Shown one piece after another: positions 37,739 to 46,923 of a stretch of 64,000 bases of DNA (positions are counted from its first letter, which is position 1; each line of letters begins with the position of its first letter). This DNA is from an uncultured Phocaeicola sp. (GTDB lineage Bacteria; Bacteroidota; Bacteroidia; Bacteroidales; Bacteroidaceae), in the NCBI GenBank assembly GCA_948566455.1, contig CAOYQO010000014.1, positions 1 to 64,000 on the forward strand, given 5' to 3'. A program made the translations under genes and the position numbers. Under the pieces are notes generated by a model. It did no database searches, had not been told where the DNA came from, and saw only the letters and a program-made list of their open reading frames with translations.

Positions 37739-37845
37739 AATAAATTGAGAATTGAAAATTAAAAATTGAGAAAGGGTCATATGCCTATCCTTTTTTTGTT
37801 TTCAATTCTCATTTCTTAATTTTTAATTCTCAATCTTTAATTTAA
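37739..37845. repeat. AT-rich imperfect palindrome between fucI and fucP
   Basis: Words such as TTGAGAATTGAAAATTAAAAATTGAGAA on the left (first 20 bases at 37747 onward) recur as near reverse complements TTCAATTCTC and TTAATTTTTAATTCTCAA on the right. They can fold into a long AU-rich hairpin that may set the fucI:fucP ratio. Confidence 0.5.
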
Positions 37846-37848
37846 GAA

Positions 37849-39162
37849 ATGAAAGATACAGATCAACCCATCCTGCACAAAGATGGAGTCAGTTACGTAC
37901 TACCGTTTATATTAGTCACCTGCTGCTTCGCCCTCTGGGGATTCGCCAATGATATCACCAATCCGATGGTAAAAGCATTCTCTAAAATCTTCCGGATGAG
38001 TGTCACCGATGGCGCATTGGTGCAAGTTGCCTTCTATGGCGGATATTTCGCCATGGCTTTTCCGGCAGCTATGTTTATCCGTAAATACTCTTATAAAGCC
38101 GGTATCCTGCTGGGATTGGGACTTTATGCCGTAGGAGCCTTATTATTCTTTCCCGCTAAAATGACAGGCAGCTACTATCCGTTCTTATTAGCTTATTTTA
38201 TTCTGACCTGCGGACTCTCCTTCCTCGAAACCAGTTCCAACCCTTACATCTTGTCCATGGGAACAGAAGCTACCGCTACCCGACGTCTCAATCTGGCACA
38301 ATCGTTTAACCCTATGGGTTCTTTACTGGGAATGTATGTAGCCATGAACTTTATCCAGGCGAAACTAAATCCGATGGATACGGCAGAACGAGCCCAACTA
38401 AACCCGGCAGAATTTGCAATGGTAAGAGATGCGGACCTGTCCGTACTGATCGCTCCTTATCTCACTATCGGAATAGTCATATTAGTTATGCTTCTAGTGA
38501 TACGTTTTACCCAAATGCCCAAAAATGGTGACCAGTCTCACAGTATCAATTTCGGTCCCACACTGAAGCGTATCTTCTCCATCCATCATTACCGCGAAGG
38601 AGTGGTGGCACAATTCTTCTATGTAGGTGCGCAGATTATGTGTTGGACCTTCATTATCCAATACGGCACACGCCTGTTCATGTCACAAGGTATGGAGGAG
38701 AAAGCTGCCGAAGTACTATCACAAGAATATAATATCATTGCGATGGTTATTTTCTGTATCAGCCGTTTTATCTGTACCTTCATCTTGCGCTACCTCAATC
38801 CAGGTAAATTATTGGCCATACTTGCCATTGCGGGTTGCTGCTTCACCGCCGGAGTCATCTTCTTCCAGGATATCTGGGGTATGTACTGCCTGGTAGCTGT
38901 TTCAGCCTGTATGTCATTAATGTTCCCCACGATCTATGGCATAGCGCTTACCGGATTGGGAGATGATGCAAAGTTTGGAGCAGCTGGCCTGATTATGGCT
39001 ATTTTAGGAGGTTCCGTACTTCCTCCTTTACAAGCAAGTATTATTGATATGAATACCATTTGGAATATGCCAGCCGTAAATGTTTCATTTATCCTGCCAT
39101 TTATCTGTTTTGTGGTAATCACGATTTATGGACATCGCTCTTATCAACGGGGAAAATATTGA
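37849..39162 (+). CDS. fucP: L-fucose:H+ symporter
   Basis: Inner-membrane MFS carrier of 437 residues with twelve predicted membrane segments, importing L-fucose with protons. The FucP signatures include FALWGFANDITNPMVKAFSKIF near the start (read in parts), FYGGYFAMAFPAAMF, LSFLETSSNPYIL, LNLAQSFNPMGSLLGM and FPTIYGIALTGLGDDAKFGAAG. It follows fucI after an AT-rich hairpin. fucA and fucK do not follow; the locus ends here with a terminator. Confidence 0.93.
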   Translation: MKDTDQPILHKDGVSYVLPFILVTCCFALWGFANDITNPMVKAFSKIFRMSVTDGALVQVAFYGGYFAMAFPAAMFIRKYSYKAGILLGLGLYAVGALLFFPAKMTGSYYPFLLAYFILTCGLSFLETSSNPYILSMGTEATATRRLNLAQSFNPMGSLLGMYVAMNFIQAKLNPMDTAERAQLNPAEFAMVRDADLSVLIAPYLTIGIVILVMLLVIRFTQMPKNGDQSHSINFGPTLKRIFSIHHYREGVVAQFFYVGAQIMCWTFIIQYGTRLFMSQGMEEKAAEVLSQEYNIIAMVIFCISRFICTFILRYLNPGKLLAILAIAGCCFTAGVIFFQDIWGMYCLVAVSACMSLMFPTIYGIALTGLGDDAKFGAAGLIMAILGGSVLPPLQASIIDMNTIWNMPAVNVSFILPFICFVVITIYGHRSYQRGKY

Positions 39163-39195
39163 TATGCTGAATAAGACCATTGTAAAAAAGTGAAA

Positions 39196-39246
39196 CGAAG
39201 AATCTGTTACGACTCATATGAATCAAACAGATTCTTCGCTTTATTT
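39196..39246 (+). terminator. Terminator of the fuc locus
   Basis: A perfect 13-bp stem, CGAAGAATCTGTT (39196-39208) with AACAGATTCTTCG (39226-39238), is followed by a T-rich tail, 33 bases past the fucP stop. Confidence 0.8.
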
Positions 39247-39304
39247 TCAACCAAGTAGAATGAAATGTAAAGAAGTTATCCCATCCTCCTATATATTCTT
39301 CAAA

Positions 39305-39910
39305 TTAGAAAGGAATCTCTAATTGGGGATCTGTTCCCAACAAATTAAAAGTCATCCGATGATATGGCGTTGTTCCATGTTCACGGATAGCCGCACGATG
39401 CTTTTTAGTAGGATAACCTTTATTACTATTCCAATCATAAAAAGGATATTCTTTATGCAGTTCATTCATATAATCATCACGATAGGTTTTCGCCAGAATA
39501 GATGCAGCGGCAATAGAAAGATATTTTCCATCTCCTTTTACCACAGTAGTATGCGGCAAATCCTGATACTTTTTAAAACGATTCCCATCAATCAACAAAT
39601 GTTGGGGACGAATTTTCAATTGATCCACAGCACGATGCATTGCCAGAAAAGACGCATTAAGGATATTTATCTCGTCTATCTCTTCAGGAGTCACTACACC
39701 TACAGCCCATGCCAATGCTTCTCTTTCCACAATCTCTCGCAGCGCATAACGCTGATGCTCCGTCAGTTGCTTGGAATCATTCAGCAATTCATTCTTAAAA
39801 TCTACAGGTAAAATAACAGCTGCTGCATATACAGATCCTGCCAGACATCCCCTGCCCGCCTCATCACAACCGGCCTCTATCAGATCTTTATTCAAATAAG
39901 GTAATAACAT
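39305..39910 (-). CDS. rnhB: Ribonuclease HII
   Basis: Removes RNA from RNA-DNA hybrids and misincorporated ribonucleotides. It is 201 residues long. The active site shows D-E in EAGCDEAGRGCLAGSV, then LNDSKQLTEHQR and the conserved SIAAASILAKTYRDDYM block. It is a single-gene unit, convergent with fucP and divergent from the TPR regulator. Confidence 0.95.
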   Translation of the reverse strand: MLLPYLNKDLIEAGCDEAGRGCLAGSVYAAAVILPVDFKNELLNDSKQLTEHQRYALREIVEREALAWAVGVVTPEEIDEINILNASFLAMHRAVDQLKIRPQHLLIDGNRFKKYQDLPHTTVVKGDGKYLSIAAASILAKTYRDDYMNELHKEYPFYDWNSNKGYPTKKHRAAIREHGTTPYHRMTFNLLGTDPQLEIPF

Positions 39911-39932
39911 AGCTCATCTTTATTGTTGCTTG

Positions 39933-39940
39933 CAAAGATA
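39933..39940 (-). promoter_or_regulatory. Promoter -7 box of rnhB
   Basis: On the minus strand this reads TATCTTTG, an exact TAnnTTTG, 22 bases before the start codon. Confidence 0.6.
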
Positions 39941-39986
39941 TTCTTTTAAAAGAGAAACAAGAGTGTCTTTTTACAAAGAAAATCAC

Positions 39987-39994
39987 TATTTTTG
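39987..39994 (+). promoter_or_regulatory. Promoter -7 box of the TPR/HTH regulator
   Basis: TATTTTTG matches TAnnTTTG, 17 bases before the ATG at 40012, leaving a leader of about ten bases. Confidence 0.6.
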
Positions 39995-40011
39995 CAAAAA
40001 TACGCTTGATT

Positions 40012-41637
40012 ATGAAAAACAACCTACTTGTATATATTCTCCTTTGCCTGCTGAATCTCTCATGGGCTAATGCCCGTAATAAACAACAAGAAGCCGAGGC
40101 ACTGATTAAAAAGTCGGTTGAAGCCTTATACAATAATCCGAAGCAGGCCAGTTACTATGCTGCCAAGGTAATTGAATTATTTCCTGAAGAAAGGCTAAAT
40201 GATCAAAAAGCCGAAGCAATGTTCTATTACAGTCAGGCAGAAAAGCTATTAGGCAATTTTGATGTGAGCATCAAAAATCTATATGACGCATTGGAGTATG
40301 CAACTCCTGCCAATAAAGAGCTGAACGGACAAATTTACGCACTGATAGGAGCACTCTATTGTAAACTGACCGACTATAACAAAGCGATCGAAATGAATGA
40401 GAAAGCCATCTCAATCTTTAAATCCATCGGAGATTCCATTTCAATCGCACTATGCTACAATGATCGTGGCATCATCCATTATTCCATGAATGAGTTCAAC
40501 ACAGCTGAACAATTCCTCAAACAAGCCCTTATAATAAACCGCAGTCAGAAAAATTTAAGAGGGATATCCGCCAATTTGAATAATCTATGTTTATATGAGG
40601 GTGATTTTAATGAAAAGCTAAGTTTAATTAATGAGGCCATTATCATCAACAAGAACTTGAATTCTCAATGGTCATTAGGGGAAAACTATAACAATATGGG
40701 AAAACAATACTTCTATGCAAAGCAATACAACAATGCCTTGATGGCTTTACAAAGAGCATACGAGGTCGCTTCTTCCATCAGTGCCAAAGAACTGATTTGT
40801 GATAATTACGAATATTTATCTTGGGTATACGATGCCCTTGGAGACCATAAAAACGCTTATAAATGCCTGATGCAACTATATACCCTTAGCAAAGAATTGC
40901 AAAGTGGAAGTAAATTACGCATCGTAGAACAGGAAATTTCCCATAAACAATATCAAAACCAACAAAGGAAAGCAGAACTAAGAGAGCAAGCTTATGAAAT
41001 AGAACTGCTGAAACGGAACCTGTTTGTACTAGTAATCATATTCATCTCATTGATAGTACTCAGTATATTTCTATACCAATGGTATAAACGCAAAAAGAAT
41101 ATGCAGTTAATGGTTACCCGCTATAATCTGGAGCAATCGGAACACGAATTGGCAGAACTTAAAGTACGACAGCAAGAACTCGAATTAAAATCTGTACAAA
41201 GCGCATTATACAACAGTCGTCAGGAAGCTACCAGTTTTGCTGTATTCCTGCATAGCCGTAATGAATTGCTGGAGAAAATCAGAGAAATGATAAAGCAAGG
41301 ATATAAGATGGACCAACAGGCATTGATTCCTCATCTGAAGAAAGTCAATGCTTTCATCAGCCAATATCAGAATGGAGATAAAACGAACAGCACCTTGCTG
41401 ATGAATGTCGAAGAAAAGAACCAGGAGTTCCTTCAACGGCTATCCGAACGGCATCCCAATTTAACACAAGGAGAAAAATATCTAGCCACTTTATTACGGG
41501 TAAATCTATCTACCAAAGAAATCTCAATGCTCACAGGAAATGTTCCCAAAACAATCAACATGAATCGATATCGTTTACGTAAATCTCTAAACTTATCTTC
41601 GGAGGATGACTTGACAGACTATCTACAAAATATTTAA
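40012..41637 (+). CDS. TPR membrane regulator of a polysaccharide utilization locus
   Basis: A 541-residue one-protein sensor and transcription factor. It has a signal peptide (1-20, ending SWANA), at least five TPR units (about 40-290, e.g. GQIYALIGALYCKLTDYNKA and LGENYNNMGKQYFYAKQYNN), one membrane segment (about 336-356), a coiled coil, and a C-terminal helix-turn-helix (GEKYLATLLRVNLSTKEISM, KTINMNRYRLRKSL). The layout parallels SusR, and the gene directly precedes a SusC/SusD pair, so it probably senses a product of that locus. I start at the ATG at 40012; a TTG six bases earlier is less likely. Confidence 0.82.
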   Translation: MKNNLLVYILLCLLNLSWANARNKQQEAEALIKKSVEALYNNPKQASYYAAKVIELFPEERLNDQKAEAMFYYSQAEKLLGNFDVSIKNLYDALEYATPANKELNGQIYALIGALYCKLTDYNKAIEMNEKAISIFKSIGDSISIALCYNDRGIIHYSMNEFNTAEQFLKQALIINRSQKNLRGISANLNNLCLYEGDFNEKLSLINEAIIINKNLNSQWSLGENYNNMGKQYFYAKQYNNALMALQRAYEVASSISAKELICDNYEYLSWVYDALGDHKNAYKCLMQLYTLSKELQSGSKLRIVEQEISHKQYQNQQRKAELREQAYEIELLKRNLFVLVIIFISLIVLSIFLYQWYKRKKNMQLMVTRYNLEQSEHELAELKVRQQELELKSVQSALYNSRQEATSFAVFLHSRNELLEKIREMIKQGYKMDQQALIPHLKKVNAFISQYQNGDKTNSTLLMNVEEKNQEFLQRLSERHPNLTQGEKYLATLLRVNLSTKEISMLTGNVPKTINMNRYRLRKSLNLSSEDDLTDYLQNI

Positions 41638-41860
41638 AGAACCTATATTTTTACAGTTTTTATCAAACAGCATTTTGTAGATATTACCTCTTTATATAGA
41701 ACACTATATATCAATATATTACATTTATATTTGTAGATTAAAAAAGAGAGTTTTTTTATTCATTGTAGTTCATTTGTAGGGTATAATAATTAGGAGTTTG
41801 CACATACAACCTATTACTTAGCGATGTGAAAAACAATTATTAACCTTAAAATTTATTCAC
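41638..41860 (+). promoter_or_regulatory. Control region of the second SusC gene, with -7 box at 41726-41733
   Basis: TATATTTG at 41726-41733 matches TAnnTTTG. The transcript leader would be about 120 bases. The region upstream of the box is AT-rich and no terminator for the regulator gene was recognised. Confidence 0.55.
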
Positions 41861-44800
41861 ATGAGTAAAAAGAATTATTTCAAGGAAAGAATCATGTTAT
41901 TGATTCTACTCTTTGCTTTTATGACTCCTTTCGGTGCATTAGCACAGACGATTCAACTGACTGGTCTGGTTACCGATGCTGCCAACGAACCTATTATTGG
42001 TGCCAGTGTAGTAGAGAAAGGTACAACCAACGGAGTCATCACAGACTTTGACGGTAACTTTGCATTAAGCGTATCCCCCAAAGCCACTATTATTATTTCT
42101 TATGTGGGCTATGCAACACAAGAAGTCCCTGTAAACGGAAAGACCAACATCCGGGTGACTTTGAAAGAAGATACTGAGATGCTGGATGAAGTTGTAGTAG
42201 TGGGCTATGGTACCATGAAGAAAAGTGATATGACCGGTGCTATTTCCTCAGTAGATGTAGACGATTTGGTAAAGCGCACCACAACCAACCCTGCAGAAGC
42301 ATTGCAAGGTAAGATTGCAGGTGTAAACATTATGAAGGCTGGTGGTAATGCCGGTGCAGGTGTGCAGGTTAAAATCCGTGGTGTCAAAACGTTTGGTGAC
42401 AACCAACCTCTTTATATCATTGATGGTTTTCCCGGTGATATTGAAAATGTGAATCCGCAAGATATTCAGTCAATGGAAGTACTGAAAGATGGTGCAGCCG
42501 CTGCCATCTATGGTTCGGTTGCTGCAAATGGTGTCATTATCGTAACTACCAAAAACGGTAAAAAGGGTGACATGAAAATTGATTTCAGCACTTATGTAAG
42601 CTTTACAAGCGTAGCCAAAAAGCTGGAACTGCTAAATGCCGAAGAATACAAAAGTGTTCATAAACAAATGTATCAGAACTACATGAACCAGTATCCAGAT
42701 GATACAGAGGTTACTATGCCCGCATTTGTAAATAAAAACACAGGAATAGATACAGACTGGCAGGATGCCATGCTAAGAGGTGGTGTTTCACAAAACTATA
42801 TGTTCAGCATCCGTGGCGGTTCTGAAAATGCTCAATATTCACTTTCATATAACCATGCTGACGAAAAAGGTATTTTCTTAGGTAACAATTACCGTCAAGA
42901 TAATGCACGTTTGAAACTCCACATGAGCAAATATATATTTGATATTGATGCTAACATCGCTTTCAAATTTACGGATAGCAAACAACCCGAATATTCCATT
43001 AAAGAAATGTACATGATTTCTCCGCTTGTTCCTATCTATGATGATACAAGAGAGTATGGCTTCGGCTTAAGTGACTTTGACGATCTGCCCAGTAACCGTA
43101 ATGTTATGGCTGACCAGCATTATGAAAAATCTACCGACAAAAAATATCATACCACAGCCAATGTTGCCTTGACCATGAACTTCACCCCATGGCTGAATTT
43201 CAAGACAAGCTATGCATACAGAGGTGAGCACCAACGTCAGACTTATCATACTCCGGCCTATGTTGCCGACCCAAAAGCCAAACGTGACTATCCTTATCAT
43301 AGCGAAACCACAGGATACTGGGAGGAACATGTATGGGAAAATGTATTAAGTTTTAATAAGACATTTGGAAAACACAACGTCAATGCAATGGCAGGTACTT
43401 CCATGACTGCCCGCAAATATACATGGAATTCTGTTGGGGTAGAAGGTAAAACCACTGTTTATAAAGTAGAAGACGGAAAATTGATAACCAGTGAAATTCC
43501 GGGCGGATTTCTTGATCCATCTTTCTCAACTGTAGGTGCAGGAGCAGGTGGCACATTTGATGGTAGCGGAACAAAATGGAAATATAACCGCGCCTCTTTC
43601 TTCGGCCGACTGAACTATAATTATAATGACCGCTACCTGGTACAGGCAACTGTACGTTATGACGGTTCATCCAAGTTTGGTAAAGACAACCGTTGGGGTT
43701 GCTTCCCATCAGTGGCATTAGGCTGGAGAATCAGTCAGGAAGAATTCTTCCCGAAAGACATTGCATTGAATAATTTGAAGTTCCGTGTCAGTTGGGGACG
43801 TTTAGGTAATGAAAATGCTTTGGGATATTATGACTTCCTTGCGCTGATTAGTACATACAATGAAATGTATCAAGGATACGTGAAAGGCAACGGTGATAAC
43901 GCATGGGCAGGAAGCATCGCTCGCGGATTGGAAAACCGTTCTTTGAAATGGGAAACAACGGATACCAAAAATATTGGTTTCGATTTCGGCTTCTTTAACA
44001 GCAAATTAACCGGTACATTAAACTACTACTATAACCAAACAGAAGATCTGTTGATAACAAAAGTTCTACCTCCTTCAGCAGGTATGACTAACCCCACCCT
44101 GAATGTCGGAAAGATACGCAATACCGGTTTCGAACTTGAATTAAACTGGGGAGATGCTATAAAAGACTTTGATTACAATATCGGTTTCAATATGAGCACC
44201 ACCAAAAATAAAGTGGTTGAATTGTCAGATGCAGACCAAGTTCTTCAGGGTGAAGGATTGAAATATGGAACGGAGCATTTCCCGACAGAAACCAGAGTGG
44301 GCAAACCTATCGGTGCATTCTATCTTTATAGAACAGACGGTATCTTCCAAAGTATGGATGAAGTAAATGCCCATGTAAACAAGGATGGACAATTATTACA
44401 GCCTAATGCCCAACCGGGTGATATCCGTTTTAAAGATTTAGATGGTAATGGAAGCATAGACGCCGGTGACAAAGAATACTGTGGCTCAGGTATCCCGACA
44501 TTGGAAGCGAACTTAAACTTGTCATTCGGCTATAAAGGATTTGATCTTTCAATCGTACTTGGCAGCGCATGGAACTTCAAATTGTATAACGGAAACAAAT
44601 ATTTCTATGAAGGAATGAATTCTAAATCAAATATGCTGAAGTCTACATTGAATGCATGGACTCCTGACAATAGAAATACGGATGTTCCCCGCGCGGTATA
44701 TCAAGATCCGAACGGCAACATGAAAGAATCAGACAGATTCCTTGAAAACGGTGATTTTGTCCGTCTGCGTCAGGCACAGTTAGGTTATACTTTACCCAAA

Positions 44801-44989
44801 TCACTCATGCAGAAATTCTATATTGAGAAACTGCGTTTCTATGTAAGTGGTGAAAACTTGTTCACTATCACAGGCTATGATGGTATAGATCCTGAATTCT
44901 CTCGTGCCAGTGTGTTGAATACCGGTGTTGATAAATTGATTTATCCGTTTACCCGTTCATTCACCGTTGGAGCTCAACTTACATTCTAA
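41861..44989 (+). CDS. SusC-like TonB-dependent transporter
   Basis: Outer-membrane importer of 1042 residues. A signal peptide ends in GALA (about residue 29). A carboxypeptidase-regulatory-like domain (LTGLVTDAANEPIIGASV to IISYVGYATQ) is followed by the plug (DEVVVVGYGTMKKSDMTGA, VKIRGVKTF, IIDGFPGD, EVLKDGAAAAIYGSVAANGV) and a 22-strand barrel ending RSFTVGAQLTF. It partners the SusD-like protein 20 bases downstream. The ligand is unknown; neighbouring enzymes point to an alpha-glucosyl and beta-galactosyl containing glycan. Confidence 0.93.
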   Translation: MSKKNYFKERIMLLILLFAFMTPFGALAQTIQLTGLVTDAANEPIIGASVVEKGTTNGVITDFDGNFALSVSPKATIIISYVGYATQEVPVNGKTNIRVTLKEDTEMLDEVVVVGYGTMKKSDMTGAISSVDVDDLVKRTTTNPAEALQGKIAGVNIMKAGGNAGAGVQVKIRGVKTFGDNQPLYIIDGFPGDIENVNPQDIQSMEVLKDGAAAAIYGSVAANGVIIVTTKNGKKGDMKIDFSTYVSFTSVAKKLELLNAEEYKSVHKQMYQNYMNQYPDDTEVTMPAFVNKNTGIDTDWQDAMLRGGVSQNYMFSIRGGSENAQYSLSYNHADEKGIFLGNNYRQDNARLKLHMSKYIFDIDANIAFKFTDSKQPEYSIKEMYMISPLVPIYDDTREYGFGLSDFDDLPSNRNVMADQHYEKSTDKKYHTTANVALTMNFTPWLNFKTSYAYRGEHQRQTYHTPAYVADPKAKRDYPYHSETTGYWEEHVWENVLSFNKTFGKHNVNAMAGTSMTARKYTWNSVGVEGKTTVYKVEDGKLITSEIPGGFLDPSFSTVGAGAGGTFDGSGTKWKYNRASFFGRLNYNYNDRYLVQATVRYDGSSKFGKDNRWGCFPSVALGWRISQEEFFPKDIALNNLKFRVSWGRLGNENALGYYDFLALISTYNEMYQGYVKGNGDNAWAGSIARGLENRSLKWETTDTKNIGFDFGFFNSKLTGTLNYYYNQTEDLLITKVLPPSAGMTNPTLNVGKIRNTGFELELNWGDAIKDFDYNIGFNMSTTKNKVVELSDADQVLQGEGLKYGTEHFPTETRVGKPIGAFYLYRTDGIFQSMDEVNAHVNKDGQLLQPNAQPGDIRFKDLDGNGSIDAGDKEYCGSGIPTLEANLNLSFGYKGFDLSIVLGSAWNFKLYNGNKYFYEGMNSKSNMLKSTLNAWTPDNRNTDVPRAVYQDPNGNMKESDRFLENGDFVRLRQAQLGYTLPKSLMQKFYIEKLRFYVSGENLFTITGYDGIDPEFSRASVLNTGVDKLIYPFTRSFTVGAQLTF

Positions 44990-45009
44990 TCCTTTAAAGT
45001 AATAAGAAA

Positions 45010-46527
45010 ATGAAGAAACTATTATACATAGCAAGTATCTGCATTGCAAGTTTATTTAGCGCTTGTGACGATTATCTCACGGTAGAATCTCCTGACCAGT
45101 TGACATCAAGCAGTTTTTGGCGTAACCAGTCTGATGCTGAAGCCGGACTTGCCGCCGCATACTCCCAACTTTACCTGATGACTTATTCGGGTGACATGTG
45201 GTCTTTCCCGGAAATCAAATGGCCGGTAGAAGCCTATCGTGAAGATATTATCCAATTAGGAAGCGATGCTCTGAATTACCCGAACTGGGTGGAATTAGGC
45301 AACTATACCTACACCAATGGTAACTCTCAGTTCAGTTATTACTGGCAATGCTACTATAAAGGCATCAGTTTTGCTAATCAGGTAATTGAAAAAACCGCAG
45401 AAATACCCGATGAGAATATAGATGCAGCAACACGCGAACAATTGGTCAATGAAGGCTACTTTATCCGCGCTTATTACCACATGCAACTTTTATTGAACTG
45501 GAAAGAAATCATAGTTCGTGATAAATATATCACTGACCCGGCTGAATTAAGCAAGCCCCTTTCTTCCCGTGAGGATGCATGGAATTTCATCATTGAAGAC
45601 TTGAAACGTGCAACCAGTCTGCCTGCAACACGTGACGCTGATAATGTAGGCCGTGCCACAAGCGGTTCTGCTTATGCATATCTTGGTTTCGCCTATCTGA
45701 CACGCGCCTATGAAGAGGCAACCAACAAAGACTCTTATCTGGCCAGTGCTATAGAAGCATTCAACCAAGTAAAAGGATATGAACTGGTTAATAATTTCAG
45801 CACTATGTTCAGCGGGGATAATAAGAACAGTAAAGAATCGATTTTTGAAATTCAATTCTCTATGAGTTCTGCAAACGGAGCTACTTATCGTACTCAGTTC
45901 CATCGATGGATCGGTGTTTCCGAACTTGGGGGATGGGATGAGATTCTTCCCAGTCAAACATTGATTAGTGAATTCAAAAAAGAAGGGGAAACGGCTACTA
46001 CAGGACGTTATGACTCGCGTATGTATGCAACATTATTTTTTAATTGTGACTATTATAACGATGGTAACGGACGTGTCTATGGCTACGACTATAATGACTG
46101 GTTCGACAACAAAGAACGCGTAGCCTTCCGTAAATTCATGCCCTCGACCTATGAAGGTTTAAACCAAAACTATTCTGCAATCAATGTTCCTTTGATGCGT
46201 TATGCCAACGTACTGTTAATGAAAGCCGAAGCATTGAATGAACAGGGACATCCCGAACAAGCTATTCCTTTAATCAATGAAGTAAGAAGCGTTCACGGGG
46301 ATATGCCACCCATGACAGGTACTTCTCAAGAAGCAGTCCGCGCGCAAATTGAACACGAGCGCATGATTGAATTCCCTCTTGAGAACTATCGTTGGTATGA
46401 TCTCCGCCGTTGGGGCAAACTGTTCTCAGCCCTGCAAGCTGCCGGAAGAACAGGCTTCAATGAAGACAAAAATTCATTCTACCCCACTCCTCTTACAGAG
46501 CTGAATGCTAATGATGCCTTAAAATAA
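45010..46527 (+). CDS. SusD-like glycan-binding lipoprotein
   Basis: Surface lipoprotein with lipobox SLFSAC (Cys about 18) and 505 residues. SusD/RagB features are TVESPDQLTSSSFWRNQSDA at the start, EGYFIRAYYHMQLLLNW and PLMRYANVLLMKAEALNEQG in the helical core, and IEHERMIEFPLENYRWYDLR before the C-terminus. It is the lid of the SusC-like channel encoded immediately upstream. Sequence similarity to starch SusD is low, so the ligand is different. Confidence 0.92.
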   Translation: MKKLLYIASICIASLFSACDDYLTVESPDQLTSSSFWRNQSDAEAGLAAAYSQLYLMTYSGDMWSFPEIKWPVEAYREDIIQLGSDALNYPNWVELGNYTYTNGNSQFSYYWQCYYKGISFANQVIEKTAEIPDENIDAATREQLVNEGYFIRAYYHMQLLLNWKEIIVRDKYITDPAELSKPLSSREDAWNFIIEDLKRATSLPATRDADNVGRATSGSAYAYLGFAYLTRAYEEATNKDSYLASAIEAFNQVKGYELVNNFSTMFSGDNKNSKESIFEIQFSMSSANGATYRTQFHRWIGVSELGGWDEILPSQTLISEFKKEGETATTGRYDSRMYATLFFNCDYYNDGNGRVYGYDYNDWFDNKERVAFRKFMPSTYEGLNQNYSAINVPLMRYANVLLMKAEALNEQGHPEQAIPLINEVRSVHGDMPPMTGTSQEAVRAQIEHERMIEFPLENYRWYDLRRWGKLFSALQAAGRTGFNEDKNSFYPTPLTELNANDALK

Positions 46528-46560
46528 GTATTTTCTTTTTTGGTTAGATATAATTAGGCA

Positions 46561-46595
46561 ACAAGGCGGTTTTCGCTACAGTGATACCGCCTTGT
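46561..46595 (+). other. Hairpin after the SusD-like gene
   Basis: ACAAGGCGG (46561-46569) pairs with CCGCCTTGT (46587-46595). No T tract follows, so termination strength is uncertain, but it separates the SusC/SusD genes from a new promoter 16 bases on. Confidence 0.55.
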
Positions 46596-46610
46596 AATCT
46601 AAAAATGAAG

Positions 46611-46618
46611 TATCTTTG
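46611..46618 (+). promoter_or_regulatory. Promoter -7 box of the lysO-GH2-GH63 unit
   Basis: TATCTTTG matches TAnnTTTG, 24 bases before the first lysO half-gene. It indicates that the following four tightly packed genes form their own transcript. Confidence 0.6.
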
Positions 46619-46641
46619 CCTATAAATAAAACGACATAGAT

Positions 46642-46923
46642 ATGTTTACAATTATTGGATTAATGCTCACGGGGATGCTCCTCGGCTTCCTGCTTCGCAA
46701 GCAGAAGCTTTCAGGAATACACAAAGTCATCACCGTTCTTATTTGGTTGCTACTCTTTTTATTGGGTATAGATGTAGGCGGCAATCAGAAAATTATCAAT
46801 GGTCTGCACACTATAGGGTTGGAAGCCATTGTCATCACCTTGGCAGCAGTGCTGGGCAGTGTTACAGCAGCATGGGCTTTATGGTATGTACTTTACAAAA
46901 GAAATAAGGAGGGACAAGTATGA
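46642..46923 (+). CDS. LysO-like lysine exporter, N-terminal half
   Basis: A 93-residue inner-membrane protein with three hydrophobic segments, equal to the N-terminal part of LysO/YbjE (DUF340). Recognisable are MLLGFLLRKQKLSGIHKVIT, LLFLLGIDVGGNQKI and GLEAIVITLAAVLGS. E. coli LysO is a single ~300-residue protein; here the family is split. The stop codon overlaps the start of the second half (ATGA at 46920), so the two are translationally coupled and probably form one transporter. Confidence 0.8.
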   Translation: MFTIIGLMLTGMLLGFLLRKQKLSGIHKVITVLIWLLLFLLGIDVGGNQKIINGLHTIGLEAIVITLAAVLGSVTAAWALWYVLYKRNKEGQV

